DNA from: Grimontia sedimenti
GTDB lineage: Bacteria; Pseudomonadota; Gammaproteobacteria; Enterobacterales; Vibrionaceae
Length of the DNA stretch: 64,000 bases
Reading direction: 5' to 3'
Assembly (NCBI RefSeq): GCF_011045095.1
Contig: NZ_JAALDL010000004.1
Location: 1 to 64,000 of the forward strand
The translations under genes and the position numbers were made by a program. A model generated the notes under the pieces. The model searched no databases and was not told the origin of the DNA. It saw only the letters and a list, made by a program, of their open reading frames with translations. How positions within the stretch are numbered: the stretch's first letter is position 1; every line of letters begins with the position of its first letter. Of this stretch, positions 17,314 to 26,883 are shown piece after piece.

Positions 17314-19077
17314 TCAGTAGCGCGCAAAACGCAGCACTTTCTTCAGGTTGATAACCAGTGCCAAATCACCATTCCCTAACACGGTGGCACCGGAGAAAAT
17401 CTTCTCCTGATTCATACTTTTATCTAATGGTTTGATCACGATATCCAAAAACGCGCGCACATCATCAACAACCAACCCCCAGTGCTGCCCCCTATCCTTA
17501 AAGGTCACCACACTGACTGACTTCCCTTGTTCATACAAAGACTGAAAGCTTTCCTCATTCGCCAACGCCCCAAGATAATCCTTCGCTTCAATCAACGGCG
17601 TGACGGTGCCTTTCCTCAGCATGGTGGCAGCACCGTTATCAAACCGGATGGAAATTTCATCGTCATCACGGCTGACACCAACAATCCCAGAGATTTCAGA
17701 AGACGGGATGGCGTAATTCAAACCACCGATTTGAAGCAAAGCCACTTTCAGCGTTGCCATTGTTAGTGGGAACATCAGTGAAACTTCAGTACCGATACCA
17801 AACTCGGAGTAGATATCAACAGTGCCCTTTATCTCCTCCACTTTGCGTTTCACTGCGTCCATTCCCACGCCGCGACCCGATACAGAACTCACTTGCTCTG
17901 ATGTGGAAAGCCCAGAGTGGAAAATCAGTTCCATGGTTTCTTTGTCTGACATCCGGGCCGCTTGCTCTTGTGAAATCACCCCCGTGCTGATGGCCTTATT
18001 CAGCACTCTCTGGGTATCGATACCTTTGCCATCATCCTGAATGTTAATGACGACCTTGCCCGATTCGTTGTAGGCGTGAATGAGCAGTCGGCCAATCATT
18101 GGTTTCCCTGCGTCAATGCGTTCATCAGGCACTTCAAAACCGTGGTCAACCGCATTTCTCACCAGGTGGGTCATCGGCTCATTAATGGCATCCAATACAT
18201 TGCTATCGAGCTCGATGTTCTCACCGATGATCTCAACGTCGACTTTCTTCCCCAGCTCATTGGAGAGATCACGCACCATTCTCCGATATTTACTCAATAA
18301 ATTGCCGATGGGGCGCATCCGGGTTTTCAGCAGATCCCCCAGCATGTTGTCAGAGATGGTCATCAACTTGTTAGAAAGCTCTGTCAAGCGCTGGTTGTCT
18401 TCCTGATCGGCCAAATCGACCATCATATTGCGTATCTGAACCAGTTCTTCGGTATGACTCATCAGCTTTTCGAGCAGCTGGGATTTCACACGTGTAGTCT
18501 GCTCGAAATTCGACTGGAGAGGGGAGTTCGTTGGCGCCTTGGTTTTTGACAGAAACTTACGTCCTGACACTGTCTTCGATGTATTTTCCTGGCCTTCCGG
18601 TTCAACCAAAGAACAGAGATAAGCCAACTCATCCGCCACATCACCTTCAAACGCAAAGGTATCTTCACAGAAACGGATATCGAACGTTTCCTTATTCAGA
18701 AAACAGGTCGCCATCTCGGCCAGTAAGGCTTCTTTGATCTCGCTGTATTCCTCATTCGGCTTACCGTCGATAAACGAGCGGAAGTCCTCAGCCACCGAAT
18801 GAATGGCACGAGCTAACAGCTCGCTGAGCGTCTCATCCAGCTCGCTGTTTTCTGCTGCCAGATAATCTGTCAGCGATTGAATATTCAGCAGCAAATCATC
18901 GACACCGCGATAAGGCGTCATGTCATTGGCTTGGTAACCCTCATGGAAAGTCATGAACTGTTCGATTTCTTCATTCACTTTGGCAAGTGACGCTGTGTCA
19001 TCTATCAGTGCTTCAATATGCTGAGCTTTCTCTGCCAGTGCTTTTAAATGGGTCGTTTGCGATGCTTTTCTTCTCAT
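17314..19077 (-). CDS. cheA: CheA-type histidine kinase lacking the P1 phosphotransfer domain
   Basis: The product has 587 residues. Residues 1-195 are charged and helical and contain no HxxKG phosphoacceptor motif, so the usual P1 is absent. From about 196 the canonical core follows: P3 dimerisation helices (LLEKLMSHTEELVQIRNMM), the P4 ATPase with N-box HLVRNAVDHGFE (304-315), DDGKGID (348-354) and SGRGVGMDAV (400-409), and a C-terminal P5 CheW-like domain (about 440-587). The kinase should dock on CheW and the receptor and phosphorylate the Hpt protein encoded just downstream. The arrangement recalls the Rhodobacter CheA3/CheA4 split kinases. The ATG overlaps the upstream fusion gene's stop (ATGA), and GGGGATGAAGG precedes it. 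Confidence 0.9.
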   Translation of the reverse strand: MRRKASQTTHLKALAEKAQHIEALIDDTASLAKVNEEIEQFMTFHEGYQANDMTPYRGVDDLLLNIQSLTDYLAAENSELDETLSELLARAIHSVAEDFRSFIDGKPNEEYSEIKEALLAEMATCFLNKETFDIRFCEDTFAFEGDVADELAYLCSLVEPEGQENTSKTVSGRKFLSKTKAPTNSPLQSNFEQTTRVKSQLLEKLMSHTEELVQIRNMMVDLADQEDNQRLTELSNKLMTISDNMLGDLLKTRMRPIGNLLSKYRRMVRDLSNELGKKVDVEIIGENIELDSNVLDAINEPMTHLVRNAVDHGFEVPDERIDAGKPMIGRLLIHAYNESGKVVINIQDDGKGIDTQRVLNKAISTGVISQEQAARMSDKETMELIFHSGLSTSEQVSSVSGRGVGMDAVKRKVEEIKGTVDIYSEFGIGTEVSLMFPLTMATLKVALLQIGGLNYAIPSSEISGIVGVSRDDDEISIRFDNGAATMLRKGTVTPLIEAKDYLGALANEESFQSLYEQGKSVSVVTFKDRGQHWGLVVDDVRAFLDIVIKPLDKSMNQEKIFSGATVLGNGDLALVINLKKVLRFARY

Positions 19078-20630
19078 CCTTCATCCCCATTCATTGCCGC
19101 CGTTTTGGATAGGTTTTCTGAACCCGGCGTTTGAAATGATTTCACCGCCGCTTCAATCGCACCTGCGATGCCAATCAAAGGAACGGTTCGGCATACTGCT
19201 CCCAGCTCTTTCGCCGCTCTTGGCATGCCATAAACGGCGCAGCTCTCTTTATCCTGCGCGATGGTGAATGCGCCATCACGTTTTAGGCTCAGCAGTCCCT
19301 TGGCGCCGTCCCTTCCCATCCCAGTCATCAAGGCAGCCACTTTCTTGAGTTTTTTGATCCTGAGCGCAGACTGAAACAGGTAATCCACTGACGGTCGAAA
19401 GCCATTGACTAACGGCTCGTCGGTAATCCTCACTACCACTCGCTCATCCGGTAGCTGCATAAGCCTGAGATGCTTTCCTCCCGGAGCCACATACACATGA
19501 GAACTTTCAAGCAGGACGCCATCTTCTGCTTCACGCACACGGAGCCGGGACGATTTATTGAGCTTCTCCGCCAACGAGTGGGAATAGTCGGACGGAATGT
19601 GCTGAACAATACAAACGGGCGGAAAGGGACTTGGGAGATTCTTTACCACGCAATCCAGAGCATCTATTCCCCCGGTTGACGCGCCAAGGAGCACCACAGT
19701 ATCGACAGGAACTGGGGGTTGGCGTGGTTCGAGCATGTCTGCCCACTTCCCCATTTCATACAGCCAGGCTTTTGTCGCAAGCGCAGAGGTCAAAACCTGA
19801 TTAAAGGTGGTCGGTGTCGCCACAAATTGGTACCTGCCCACCGCCTGATTGATTCTGCGGAATTCAGCGCCTGTGAGAGCTCTTACGTTTGGAGAAATCA
19901 CAATGGTGGGAACACTCTCCCCGCTCTTTACTCCACCTAACCTTTGAATTCCTGAAAGCTGATGGGTATCGATCACAATCGCATCCGGCGCCAATTTTGA
20001 GGCTTCCTCAAACAAGGTTTCGACATCAGGAAAACCCTCGATGCTCAGGTCATCTCTGTCTTCCAGCACTTCAGCATTAGCATCTTGGTTTAGCGCAGTC
20101 AGCGTCGTAAATACCCTGTGCAACTTGGTTTTCCTTGAGTGAAAATTTCTGCTCGGAAGGTATTGGTCAGCGACAAAGCGAAAATCTACTTCACCGGAGA
20201 AGGGGTTGAAACGGACTTGTCTTCCTTCTGAGCTTCCAATTGACACCCCGAGCACAGGCACGCCATAGCGTGCCAACAGTTCGAGTGCGACTGAGATGTT
20301 TCTGACGCCAATTTGCTGTGACTGTAAGAAGTCACCACCGTTGAGTTGGGCACCGCCAAGCACCCAAGCCGTTAGATTTTCGAGCCGCGAAGAGGTGTGC
20401 TTGAACCGACGTAGTAAGTTGGGAATGGCAAAACAACCAAAGTCATTGGCATCGCTGTTTTGCGAAAAGTTATCCGGCGCACTCGGCAATCGGTAGTGAC
20501 ACATACCGCCACTTCGGTTTTCCTTGTCCCAAACGCAAACCGTGACGCAAGTGCCTACCAACGTCTGCATCCAGGCATTTTTGCGAAAGAAGAAACACAG
20601 CTCACCAGAGCTGACTTGGGTATCAGCCAT
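19074..20630 (-). CDS. cheB: CheD-degenerate receiver-CheB fusion (deamidase/methylesterase)
   Basis: The fusion has 518 residues from the ATG at 20630 (AAAGGG upstream; a GTG six bases earlier is the alternative). Residues about 8-155 match CheD: Cys28 in VGTCVTVCVW, His45 in GGMCHYRLPS, then WVLGGAQLNGG and the IGVRNISVALELL helix. Residues about 170-290 resemble a receiver with D222 at the phosphorylation position but without the usual acidic pair and lysine. Residues about 310-510 are a CheB methylesterase with Ser319 (GASTGG), His345 (VQHIPSDYSHSLA) and Asp442 (MTGMGRDGAKG). One polypeptide would thus deamidate and demethylate receptor glutamines/glutamates. It overlaps cheR by 8 bases and cheA by 4. 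Confidence 0.88.
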   Translation of the reverse strand: MADTQVSSGELCFFFRKNAWMQTLVGTCVTVCVWDKENRSGGMCHYRLPSAPDNFSQNSDANDFGCFAIPNLLRRFKHTSSRLENLTAWVLGGAQLNGGDFLQSQQIGVRNISVALELLARYGVPVLGVSIGSSEGRQVRFNPFSGEVDFRFVADQYLPSRNFHSRKTKLHRVFTTLTALNQDANAEVLEDRDDLSIEGFPDVETLFEEASKLAPDAIVIDTHQLSGIQRLGGVKSGESVPTIVISPNVRALTGAEFRRINQAVGRYQFVATPTTFNQVLTSALATKAWLYEMGKWADMLEPRQPPVPVDTVVLLGASTGGIDALDCVVKNLPSPFPPVCIVQHIPSDYSHSLAEKLNKSSRLRVREAEDGVLLESSHVYVAPGGKHLRLMQLPDERVVVRITDEPLVNGFRPSVDYLFQSALRIKKLKKVAALMTGMGRDGAKGLLSLKRDGAFTIAQDKESCAVYGMPRAAKELGAVCRTVPLIGIAGAIEAAVKSFQTPGSENLSKTAAMNGDEG

Positions 20631-21534
20631 CGCCACACCCTTTCGTTGCCACCTTCCTATAAACAGAGGTGCCTACCTGCTCTATCCCAAGCTCCATATT
20701 GTTCAATGTTTCTGTCAAACCAACAAAAATCAGCCCCCCTGGCTGTAGCTGACTCAACAAAGAACGGACGACTTTTTCCCCCGTCGCAGAAGGAAAGTAA
20801 AACAGGACATTGCGGAGGAAAATGTAATGAAACTGAATGCCAAACTTGTCAGAGAAATGAATCAGGTTATGTTGGCGGAATTTGATTTGACGCCGGAGCA
20901 CATCAGCCATCTCAAATGTGTCGTCATTCGGATTGTCAGAGAAGGTAACGTATTGGTGCCTGAACTGAATGGGGATCTCGCTCGCCCTTTCTTTTTCGTA
21001 ACGGCCGCTCTCACACATCGCGAGCCTTTGAGTATCAATGTCAGTCGCTAGGACTTTGCCTTCAAAACCGGGGAGTTCCTGTTGGAGTTCATCGCATGTC
21101 ATGGCAATGGAATAAGGCTCCTCCCCGCTGGCGCAGGCCGCTGACCAGATAAACACGGAGTCTGAGTGATGACGGGCGACTATATCCTTTTTCAACACCT
21201 CAAAGTGGTAGGCCTCCCGAAAGAATTCGGTTTTGTTGGTGGTGATGGCGTTGGTGAATTCCGTTAATTCCCGTCCACTCATGTCGGCTTTCAGGTAGTC
21301 GGCATATTGTTTGAATGAGTGGATTTTGAGTGCGAAGAGACGTTTGTTAAGACGGCTTTCCAACATGGTGCGTTTGTCGGGAGAGATTCGGATCCCCGCG
21401 TGGTGGTATATCAAATCTGCAAAGTGCCGGAATTCGCTTGAGGACAGCTTCGCCCGGGAAACATCAAAGCGGCTGACATTTTCAGTCACGTTATCAAGCG
21501 CTTTGACGTTAAGAGGGTCGACTTTCTGCACCAT
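20623..21534 (-). CDS. cheR: Chemoreceptor glutamate methyltransferase CheR
   Basis: The 303-residue protein has the N-terminal CheR helical domain (FADLIYHHAGIRISPDKRTMLE, then ITTNKTEFFREAYHF) and the C-terminal SAM-binding domain (WSAACASGEEPYSIAM, LATDIDTQRL, IFLRNVLFYF). It transfers methyl groups from S-adenosylmethionine to receptor glutamates, opposing the CheD-CheB fusion downstream. No C-terminal TPR or other extension is present. It lies 15 bases after the receptor stop in the same operon; the ribosome-binding site is weak. Confidence 0.92.
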   Translation of the reverse strand: MVQKVDPLNVKALDNVTENVSRFDVSRAKLSSSEFRHFADLIYHHAGIRISPDKRTMLESRLNKRLFALKIHSFKQYADYLKADMSGRELTEFTNAITTNKTEFFREAYHFEVLKKDIVARHHSDSVFIWSAACASGEEPYSIAMTCDELQQELPGFEGKVLATDIDTQRLAMCESGRYEKERASEIPIQFRHQYVTFSDNPNDDTFEMADVLRRQIKFRQHNLIHFSDKFGIQFHYIFLRNVLFYFPSATGEKVVRSLLSQLQPGGLIFVGLTETLNNMELGIEQVGTSVYRKVATKGCGDG

Positions 21535-21549
21535 AGGCCACCGCGTTAC

Positions 21550-23648
21550 TTACAATCGGTTCCAGGCGCTGTCGTTATCCCCTTCCATGGATACATCATC
21601 ACTGATGACCTTAGCTGGGCGAACACTGCTGGGGCGGCTGTAATCCGGCTCAAGGTTTTCCTGCCAGTTCTTAGGTGTTTGTTGCTGGCTCTCTTCCTTG
21701 GTTTCCACGTCGTGCCCACACAGGAAGTTGCTCAGGTGCGAGACCAGATTGTTGAGGTCTGCAGCTTGTCTGGTCAAGTCAGAACTTGAGTTCGAAGCCT
21801 GGTCAGCAATGGACGCTGCATGTTGTGTGGCTTTGTTAATCGACTCAACCGCATTACTGATTTCCTGAATGCCTCTGGCTTGCTCGTTGGACGCTTCAAA
21901 AATATTGGTCGCGCCTTCCACCATCGATTGGGCCTGTTGGCGCGTTTCAGAAACAATCGCGCCACCATTTCCACTCGGCTGGTATTTTCTTTGGCGATCG
22001 TTTCGGCTTCATTGATGCTTTGTTTCACGATGGCAGAAATATCTGTCGCGGCTTTCCCACTCATTTGAGCCAGATTTCCCACTTCCTGAGCGACGACAGC
22101 AAATCCTCTGCCATGCTCACCCGCCCTTTCAGCTTCGACCGAGGCATTGAACGAGAGTAATTTGGTCTGGAAGACGATTTCATCAATGATTTCTGTCTTC
22201 GCCCCAATCTCAGCGATAATCTTCACCAACTCTGAAATCTTGTGGTTGGATTCGGAAATCTGACACATGGCCTCGTCGAGATCTGTCATCCTTTCCCCAA
22301 CCTCTTGTGACAGATCCCGTGAATGTTCGGCCGATTGAACATTGTTCTGCACCATGCTGGAAATTTCCTCAGCACTGGCTGATGTTTCCTCTACTGAGCT
22401 GGCCTGTCTGTTGGTGATTTGAGAAAGGTTCTGGGAGACATCTTCAATGTTTCCAGCAATCATCGCGACGTTCGATGCCCCAGTATTCATGCGTTTTACT
22501 ACGTCATTGAAAGATTCACTTAATTCTTCCAGTTCCTTAGAACTGAACACTGTCAGGCCTTTGAAGATGTCTCTAAACGGACGCATGATCGCCGCACTCA
22601 AAAAGTAAGCAACGATAATGGAGGCAATCACTGCACATACCATACCTGCGATGATAGTGATGTAAGTATTGGTGACACTTTCATGCGCAGCTTGCGTTCG
22701 CGCAGCCATGAGGGTTTCTTCCCGCTCAATGAAAGTGTCCATTAAGCTTCTGAACTTGTCGAAATACTGCTTCCCACGCTCCTGTGCCACCAAATCAGAA
22801 ATGTCGTCCATGGTTTTGGCATCGCCAATCTCGCGTCTTAATGCGATATAGCTTTCAGCCACATTACTTCGCCAGTCAGCAACCACTTCTTCGATGTTTT
22901 CCAGCACGGAAAGCTGAATCGGGTTGTCCCTCACTTCCAATTTGAGGCTCATCAACAAGCGGTTTAGCTGGCTATTTCCATGTACGTAGGGTTCAAGAAA
23001 AGCCTCTTGTCCTGAGAGCAAAAATCCTCGCATCCCCGTTTCCATATCCAGCGCCGCCACCTTAATCAGCAGAGCACTGGCAACGACGTCACCATCAAGC
23101 TGGGAAGAAGAGAAATTTTGATTTGATATCACTCGCTGTTGGGCAATGAAGCTATCGATCAGTTCTCTCAGTCTGTCGATATAAGCTTTCCCTTTCGCCT
23201 CACCCACGGTCATGCTCATGTCGTTCATCGTTTTAGCACTACCAATGGAGCGTCTCAGTAATATCGCATCTTCAGTCACATTACGTTGCCAGTCAGCAAT
23301 AATAGCTTCCATATCTTCCAGCAAAGAAACCTGTTGGGGGTTATCGTTGACCTTCTCTTTGAGCTCTTTGGCGATATTTTCGAATTCCCTTTGTCCCTCA
23401 TTGTAGGGCTCAAGAAACTGCTCTTCCCCTGCCAATAAATAGCCCCGCATACCCGTTTCCATGTTGATGGCGGCGGCAATCAGGTTTTGCGCTTTATTGA
23501 TAACCTCATGGGTATGCTCCACCCACTTTTCTGTGGCGCTAAGATTTTTAATGCTTTTGAGGCTCAAGAGCCCAAGCGTGATAAGGAACAGAAGCACTAC
23601 TGCATTGCCCAAAACAATCTTTGCCCTTAAGGAAAGCTTTTCCAGCAT
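21550..23648 (-). pseudogene. Methyl-accepting chemotaxis protein with two CHASE3 domains, frameshifted
   Basis: With one missing base restored the protein would have about 699 residues. Order: membrane helix about 10-30, two tandem CHASE3 sensor domains (about 35-170 and 190-325) sharing METGMRG(Y/F)LL and EPY motifs 139 residues apart, membrane helix about 327-355, then the cytoplasmic signalling domain with the hairpin-tip region [24 protein letters not shown]. Near 21958-21963 (GTGGCGCGATT on the minus strand) one base is missing: MVA continues as RLFLKR and a stop in one frame, while the expected [16 protein letters not shown] is in the next. The second frame runs to 21550. It is the only receptor in the operon. 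An assembly error is as likely as a true mutation. Confidence 0.85.
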
Positions 23649-23663
23649 GACTTGTGTCCTCTG

Positions 23664-24245
23664 CTAAATATCAAAATCCACACTGCCTGACGTTGGCGGC
23701 GCAGATACTTGCTTGCTAATCAGATCCAGTTCTTCCGGCTCGAGTACGTTGAGAATATCGAGCAACAACACCAGGCTGTTATCATCCGCCTTTGCCACAC
23801 CATGGATATATTCGCGCTTGATGCTGCTGGATATCTCAAGCTTGGTTTCAATCTGTTCATCCGTGAAACCCACAACCTCATTCACATCATCCACTATGGT
23901 TCCTACAGTCAGGGAATTAACATCACTGATGATGATGGCGGTTTTCTTGGGCTCATAGGCTTTCTCTTCAAGCCCGAGCTTTAGCCTGAGGTCAATAACA
24001 GAAATGATTTTCCCGCGAAGATTGATAAGACCTTTGAAGAAGCAAGGCATATGAGGAATGGGCGTGACTTTCACCATGCCAATCACTTCTTTCACAGAAG
24101 AAAGCGGGATTCCGTATTGCTCTTCATCCAGCGAGAAGATGAGGTTTTTCTGTTTTAACCTCGTTCCGCTGTGATGATCGGCTTCTTTGGATCCAGTACT
24201 CAGGTCGAACCCTTTGTCCGGATAACACTCAGCTACACTGTCCAT
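23664..24245 (-). CDS. cheW: CheW-type coupling protein
   Basis: The product has 193 residues from the ATG at 24245, which has GAAGGG seven bases upstream; longer in-frame starts lack this and add a non-family extension. The CheW domain spans about 35-175 with LIFSLDEEQYGIPLSSVKEVIG, PHMPCFFKGLINLRGKIISVIDLR and a late LVLLLDILNVL. It couples the receptor to the CheA kinase. The gene sits between the receiver gene (256 bases upstream) and the receptor (15 bases downstream). A short GC hairpin with T-rich tail (24284-24300, minus strand) in the upstream gap could attenuate transcription entering cheW. Confidence 0.9.
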   Translation of the reverse strand: MDSVAECYPDKGFDLSTGSKEADHHSGTRLKQKNLIFSLDEEQYGIPLSSVKEVIGMVKVTPIPHMPCFFKGLINLRGKIISVIDLRLKLGLEEKAYEPKKTAIIISDVNSLTVGTIVDDVNEVVGFTDEQIETKLEISSSIKREYIHGVAKADDNSLVLLLDILNVLEPEELDLISKQVSAPPTSGSVDFDI

Positions 24246-24501
24246 GACTTGCCCTTCAAGCATCAGGCTTAAAACAAAAACAACGGGTTGGGAACACCCG
24301 ATGACGACGACACCCTCATGTTTTATTTTTGAGAAAATGTTGAGGTATTGATTTAACAGTAGGCCAGCACGTCTCAATGTCAAAGCTATCAATAGGCACT
24401 AAACGCACGCATACAGCATCAATAACAGCATGAAAGAGAGGGGAAAAGCGTGGAGGAAGGGCGGTTATCTGCTGAAGCGAACAGATAACCAGTTAACGGC
24501 T
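24246..24501. other. Gap between receiver gene and cheW with two hairpins
   Basis: This 256-base region inside the operon holds a 9-bp inverted repeat GGTTATCTG (24463-24471)/CAGATAACC (24482-24490) just after the receiver stop, without a T-run, and a 5-bp CGGGT/ACCCG hairpin (24284-24300) whose minus-strand tail is T-rich. They may tune expression between the receiver gene and the rest of the operon. No gene is seen here. Confidence 0.4.
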
Positions 24502-25056
24502 TCAAACAATACCGATATTAATGAAGGAGTCTGTTTTGTTCAGTTCTTCAAACAAACCACGCATTTTTCTTTTTGTGATGGGCTTACGCATATAGCCAGT
24601 GGCGCCGTAATACTCGACCACCTGAATAGGATCCAGTCTGAGCTTCTCACAGCCAATCAGAATGGAACTGATTTTGCCTTCCACGACCTCGTCATCAATG
24701 ACGCGGTGGGCAATTTTATCGAGCAACGCCAGCTTTTCCTCTGTATCGGCGTCCACCTTTATCTTCTCTGCCTGTGAGATAGAAACCAGACTCTCGCTGG
24801 AGATGACGACGATATTTTTGATGTTGCAGTTCGCTCTCAAGTACACCAGCGCAGATAGGCCATCCATGTTTGGCATCCGCAAGTCTGTTAAGACCAAATC
24901 GACGGAGGGATTGCGTTCAACCATAGAGATAAGCTCCCTGCCATCTTTCGCCTGCCCCAGAATTTCAAAAGGCCCAAAGTCTTTTTCTATTGCATCCAAA
25001 GACTCAATGATACCCTCGCGCATGTCTGCCATATCGTCCGCAAAAATGATCTTCAT
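24502..25056 (-). CDS. CheY-like response regulator with an internal insertion
   Basis: The 184-residue protein is a single receiver: acidic pair D7-D8 (IIFADDMAD), phosphoacceptor D58 (LVLTDLRMPNMDG), the Ser at the switch position (IVVISSES, near 86) and K158 (YMRKPIT). Between beta-4 and beta-5 there are about 64 residues (87-150), some 40 more than usual, forming charged helices. No output domain follows. AAGGGGAC precedes the ATG. It is the first gene of the chemosensory operon, so it is the likely phosphoryl target of the split CheA/Hpt pair. Its output partner is unknown; the insertion may set partner specificity (inference). Confidence 0.85.
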   Translation of the reverse strand: MKIIFADDMADMREGIIESLDAIEKDFGPFEILGQAKDGRELISMVERNPSVDLVLTDLRMPNMDGLSALVYLRANCNIKNIVVISSESLVSISQAEKIKVDADTEEKLALLDKIAHRVIDDEVVEGKISSILIGCEKLRLDPIQVVEYYGATGYMRKPITKRKMRGLFEELNKTDSFINIGIV

Positions 25057-25198
25057 ACGTCCCCTTAAAATGCCATCAAATACTGAAGTATTAGAAATGA
25101 GAATTACCTTGTAACTATAGAGACATTCGCTGAGGTTGGCGTAAGAGAGAAAATTGAGGAAGAGAGCATTGCGGAGGACGCCATGCCACTATGAATCT

Positions 25199-26098
25199 TT
25201 ACCAGAGCCAGGCTGCGCCACGTACGCCGCTGGAGTCGCCGTATTTGGCTTTCACGATGGGTGTATCACACTCGCCACCCATCACCCACTTTTTCATAAG
25301 CTTTGGCACATTGGTGTACAAGCGTTCAACGTTAGACATACCACCACCCAGCACAATCACATCCGGGTCCAACACATTCACCACAGAAGCCAGTGCCCGG
25401 GCTAGACGATCTTCATAACGCTGAATACAGGCTTCTGCCGCTTCATCACCTTCCGCAACACGTGCCATGATCTCTGGTCCACGCAGGGTTTCGTCATGCA
25501 TTAACTCGAAATCTTTCCAAAACCCGGTGCCGGAGATAAACACTTCCAGGCAACTTGGGCGTCCACAATAGCAGTGAATATGCTCCGCATGATGTCTGTC
25601 TTGGTCGTTCTGCCAAGGCAATGGGTTATGTCCCCACTCCCCTGCCACACCGTTACCACCAGCATGGACTTTGCCATCAATCGAAATACCGCCCCCACAA
25701 CCTGTACCGATGATCACGCCAAACACCATGTGTTTACCAGCACCTGAGCCATCAACGGCTTCAGAGACCGCCAGACAGTTTGCGTCGTTCGCGATACGAA
25801 CTTCCCGGCCAAGGAGAGCACCCAAATCTTTATCGAGTGGCTGGCCGTTGAGCCAGACTGAATTGGCATTCTTTACTCTCCCGGTCACCGGAGAAAGTGT
25901 GCCTGGGATCCCCATACCGACGGAGCACTGTTCACCAACCGCAGCTTCTGCCCGATCGACCAGCCCTTTTATGGCGTCCAACGTTCCCTGATAGTCATGC
26001 TGTGGCGTAGGAACACGCTCTACAAAAACCTGTTCACCGCTATTGTTTAAAACAACGGCTTCGATTTTTGTGCCGCCCAGATCAATCCCAATTTTCAC
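25199..26098 (-). CDS. mak: Fructokinase Mak (ROK family)
   Basis: The 299-residue protein is very close to E. coli Mak: ATP-binding [51 protein letters not shown] with the catalytic Asp, GTGCGGGI, and the ROK zinc site [10 protein letters not shown] ... [10 protein letters not shown]. It ends [13 protein letters not shown] as Mak does. It phosphorylates fructose (and mannose) to the 6-phosphate with ATP. It is a single gene, unrelated in fold to the ScrK-like enzyme about 11 kb away. The long upstream region (26099-26652) should contain its promoter. Confidence 0.92.
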   Translation of the reverse strand: MKIGIDLGGTKIEAVVLNNSGEQVFVERVPTPQHDYQGTLDAIKGLVDRAEAAVGEQCSVGMGIPGTLSPVTGRVKNANSVWLNGQPLDKDLGALLGREVRIANDANCLAVSEAVDGSGAGKHMVFGVIIGTGCGGGISIDGKVHAGGNGVAGEWGHNPLPWQNDQDRHHAEHIHCYCGRPSCLEVFISGTGFWKDFELMHDETLRGPEIMARVAEGDEAAEACIQRYEDRLARALASVVNVLDPDVIVLGGGMSNVERLYTNVPKLMKKWVMGGECDTPIVKAKYGDSSGVRGAAWLW

Positions 26099-26652
26099 TT
26101 AAAGTCCTCCCGAACTTTCGATTCTTTATTGATGATTTTATTTTTTTCCATTTACTCAAACAGTGACGGGTTCGAAACATCAGAACTGGCTGTCTCAATA
26201 GGGTAGGTCGTTTTTGACTGGATATTTGACAACTCTGTGACAATTTCGCCTTAAAGAGACGCCTAACATTATGATTCTTAGAACAAATACACTTTTCCTT
26301 TCGAAAATCGAGAGATGTCTCACTTTCTTTTCCACGAAATCAGACTATTTTTAACTTGTCTTTATTTTCGCCAACTTTCAGTGCGTTTTGCGAAGAAAGA
26401 GCGGACCTAAAGCACAAGGTGACGCAGAAGAGTCATAAATTAGCTATACAATTGGCACCTCTGTGGTACTATCGTTCGGCCTGGTTAATAGAGCTCTTTA
26501 TGCTGCAATTGAAAACTTCGTTACACCCTACCTTCGCAAAAGTAAGTTGTCCTGAAGATATTCGCTACATTTGCCACCATAAGTGATTCATTAATAAAAG
26601 GTCTTAATGCGTTCGCGCAATGTTACAAATGGAAATATATTCAGGAGACAAC
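26099..26652. other. Divergent intergenic region between mak and the cold-shock gene
   Basis: This 554-base A+T-rich stretch has no supported gene. It must hold the mak promoter and the promoter and leader of the csp gene. A TTGACA at 26226-26231 and a TATACA at 26445-26450 are visible but are not paired at standard spacing. Cold-shock genes often have long structured 5' leaders, and the last 150-200 bases could be one; this is inference. Confidence 0.4.
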
Positions 26653-26859
26653 ATGTCTAAATCTACCGGTACCGTGAAGTGGTTTAACGAAGAAAAAGGT
26701 TTTGGTTTCATTCAGCAAGAAAATGGCCCAGACGTTTTCGTTCACTTCCGCGCTATCACTGGCGAAGGTTTCAAAACTCTGGCTGAAGGCCAAAAAGTAG
26801 TATTCGAAATCGAACAAGGCCAAAAAGGCCCACAAGCTGCAAACGTAGAAAAAGCATAA
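26653..26859 (+). CDS. CspA-family cold-shock protein
   Basis: The product is 68 residues, a single cold-shock domain with both RNA-binding motifs, KGFGFI (RNP1) and DVFVHF (RNP2), and the usual [13 protein letters not shown] start. It is a single-stranded nucleic acid chaperone. AGGAG at 26643-26647 fixes the ATG at 26653. The gene is monocistronic, with a strong terminator 25 bases downstream. From sequence alone it cannot be decided whether it is cold-induced (CspA) or constitutive (CspC/E-like). Confidence 0.95.
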   Translation: MSKSTGTVKWFNEEKGFGFIQQENGPDVFVHFRAITGEGFKTLAEGQKVVFEIEQGQKGPQAANVEKA

Positions 26860-26883
26860 TTTTTCTTCTCGCAGAGAATTTGA

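Noticed and set aside
26356-26586. 76-codon plus-strand ORF upstream of the cold-shock gene
   Set aside because: No ribosome-binding site, no recognisable domain, and it lies in a region expected to be promoter and leader.
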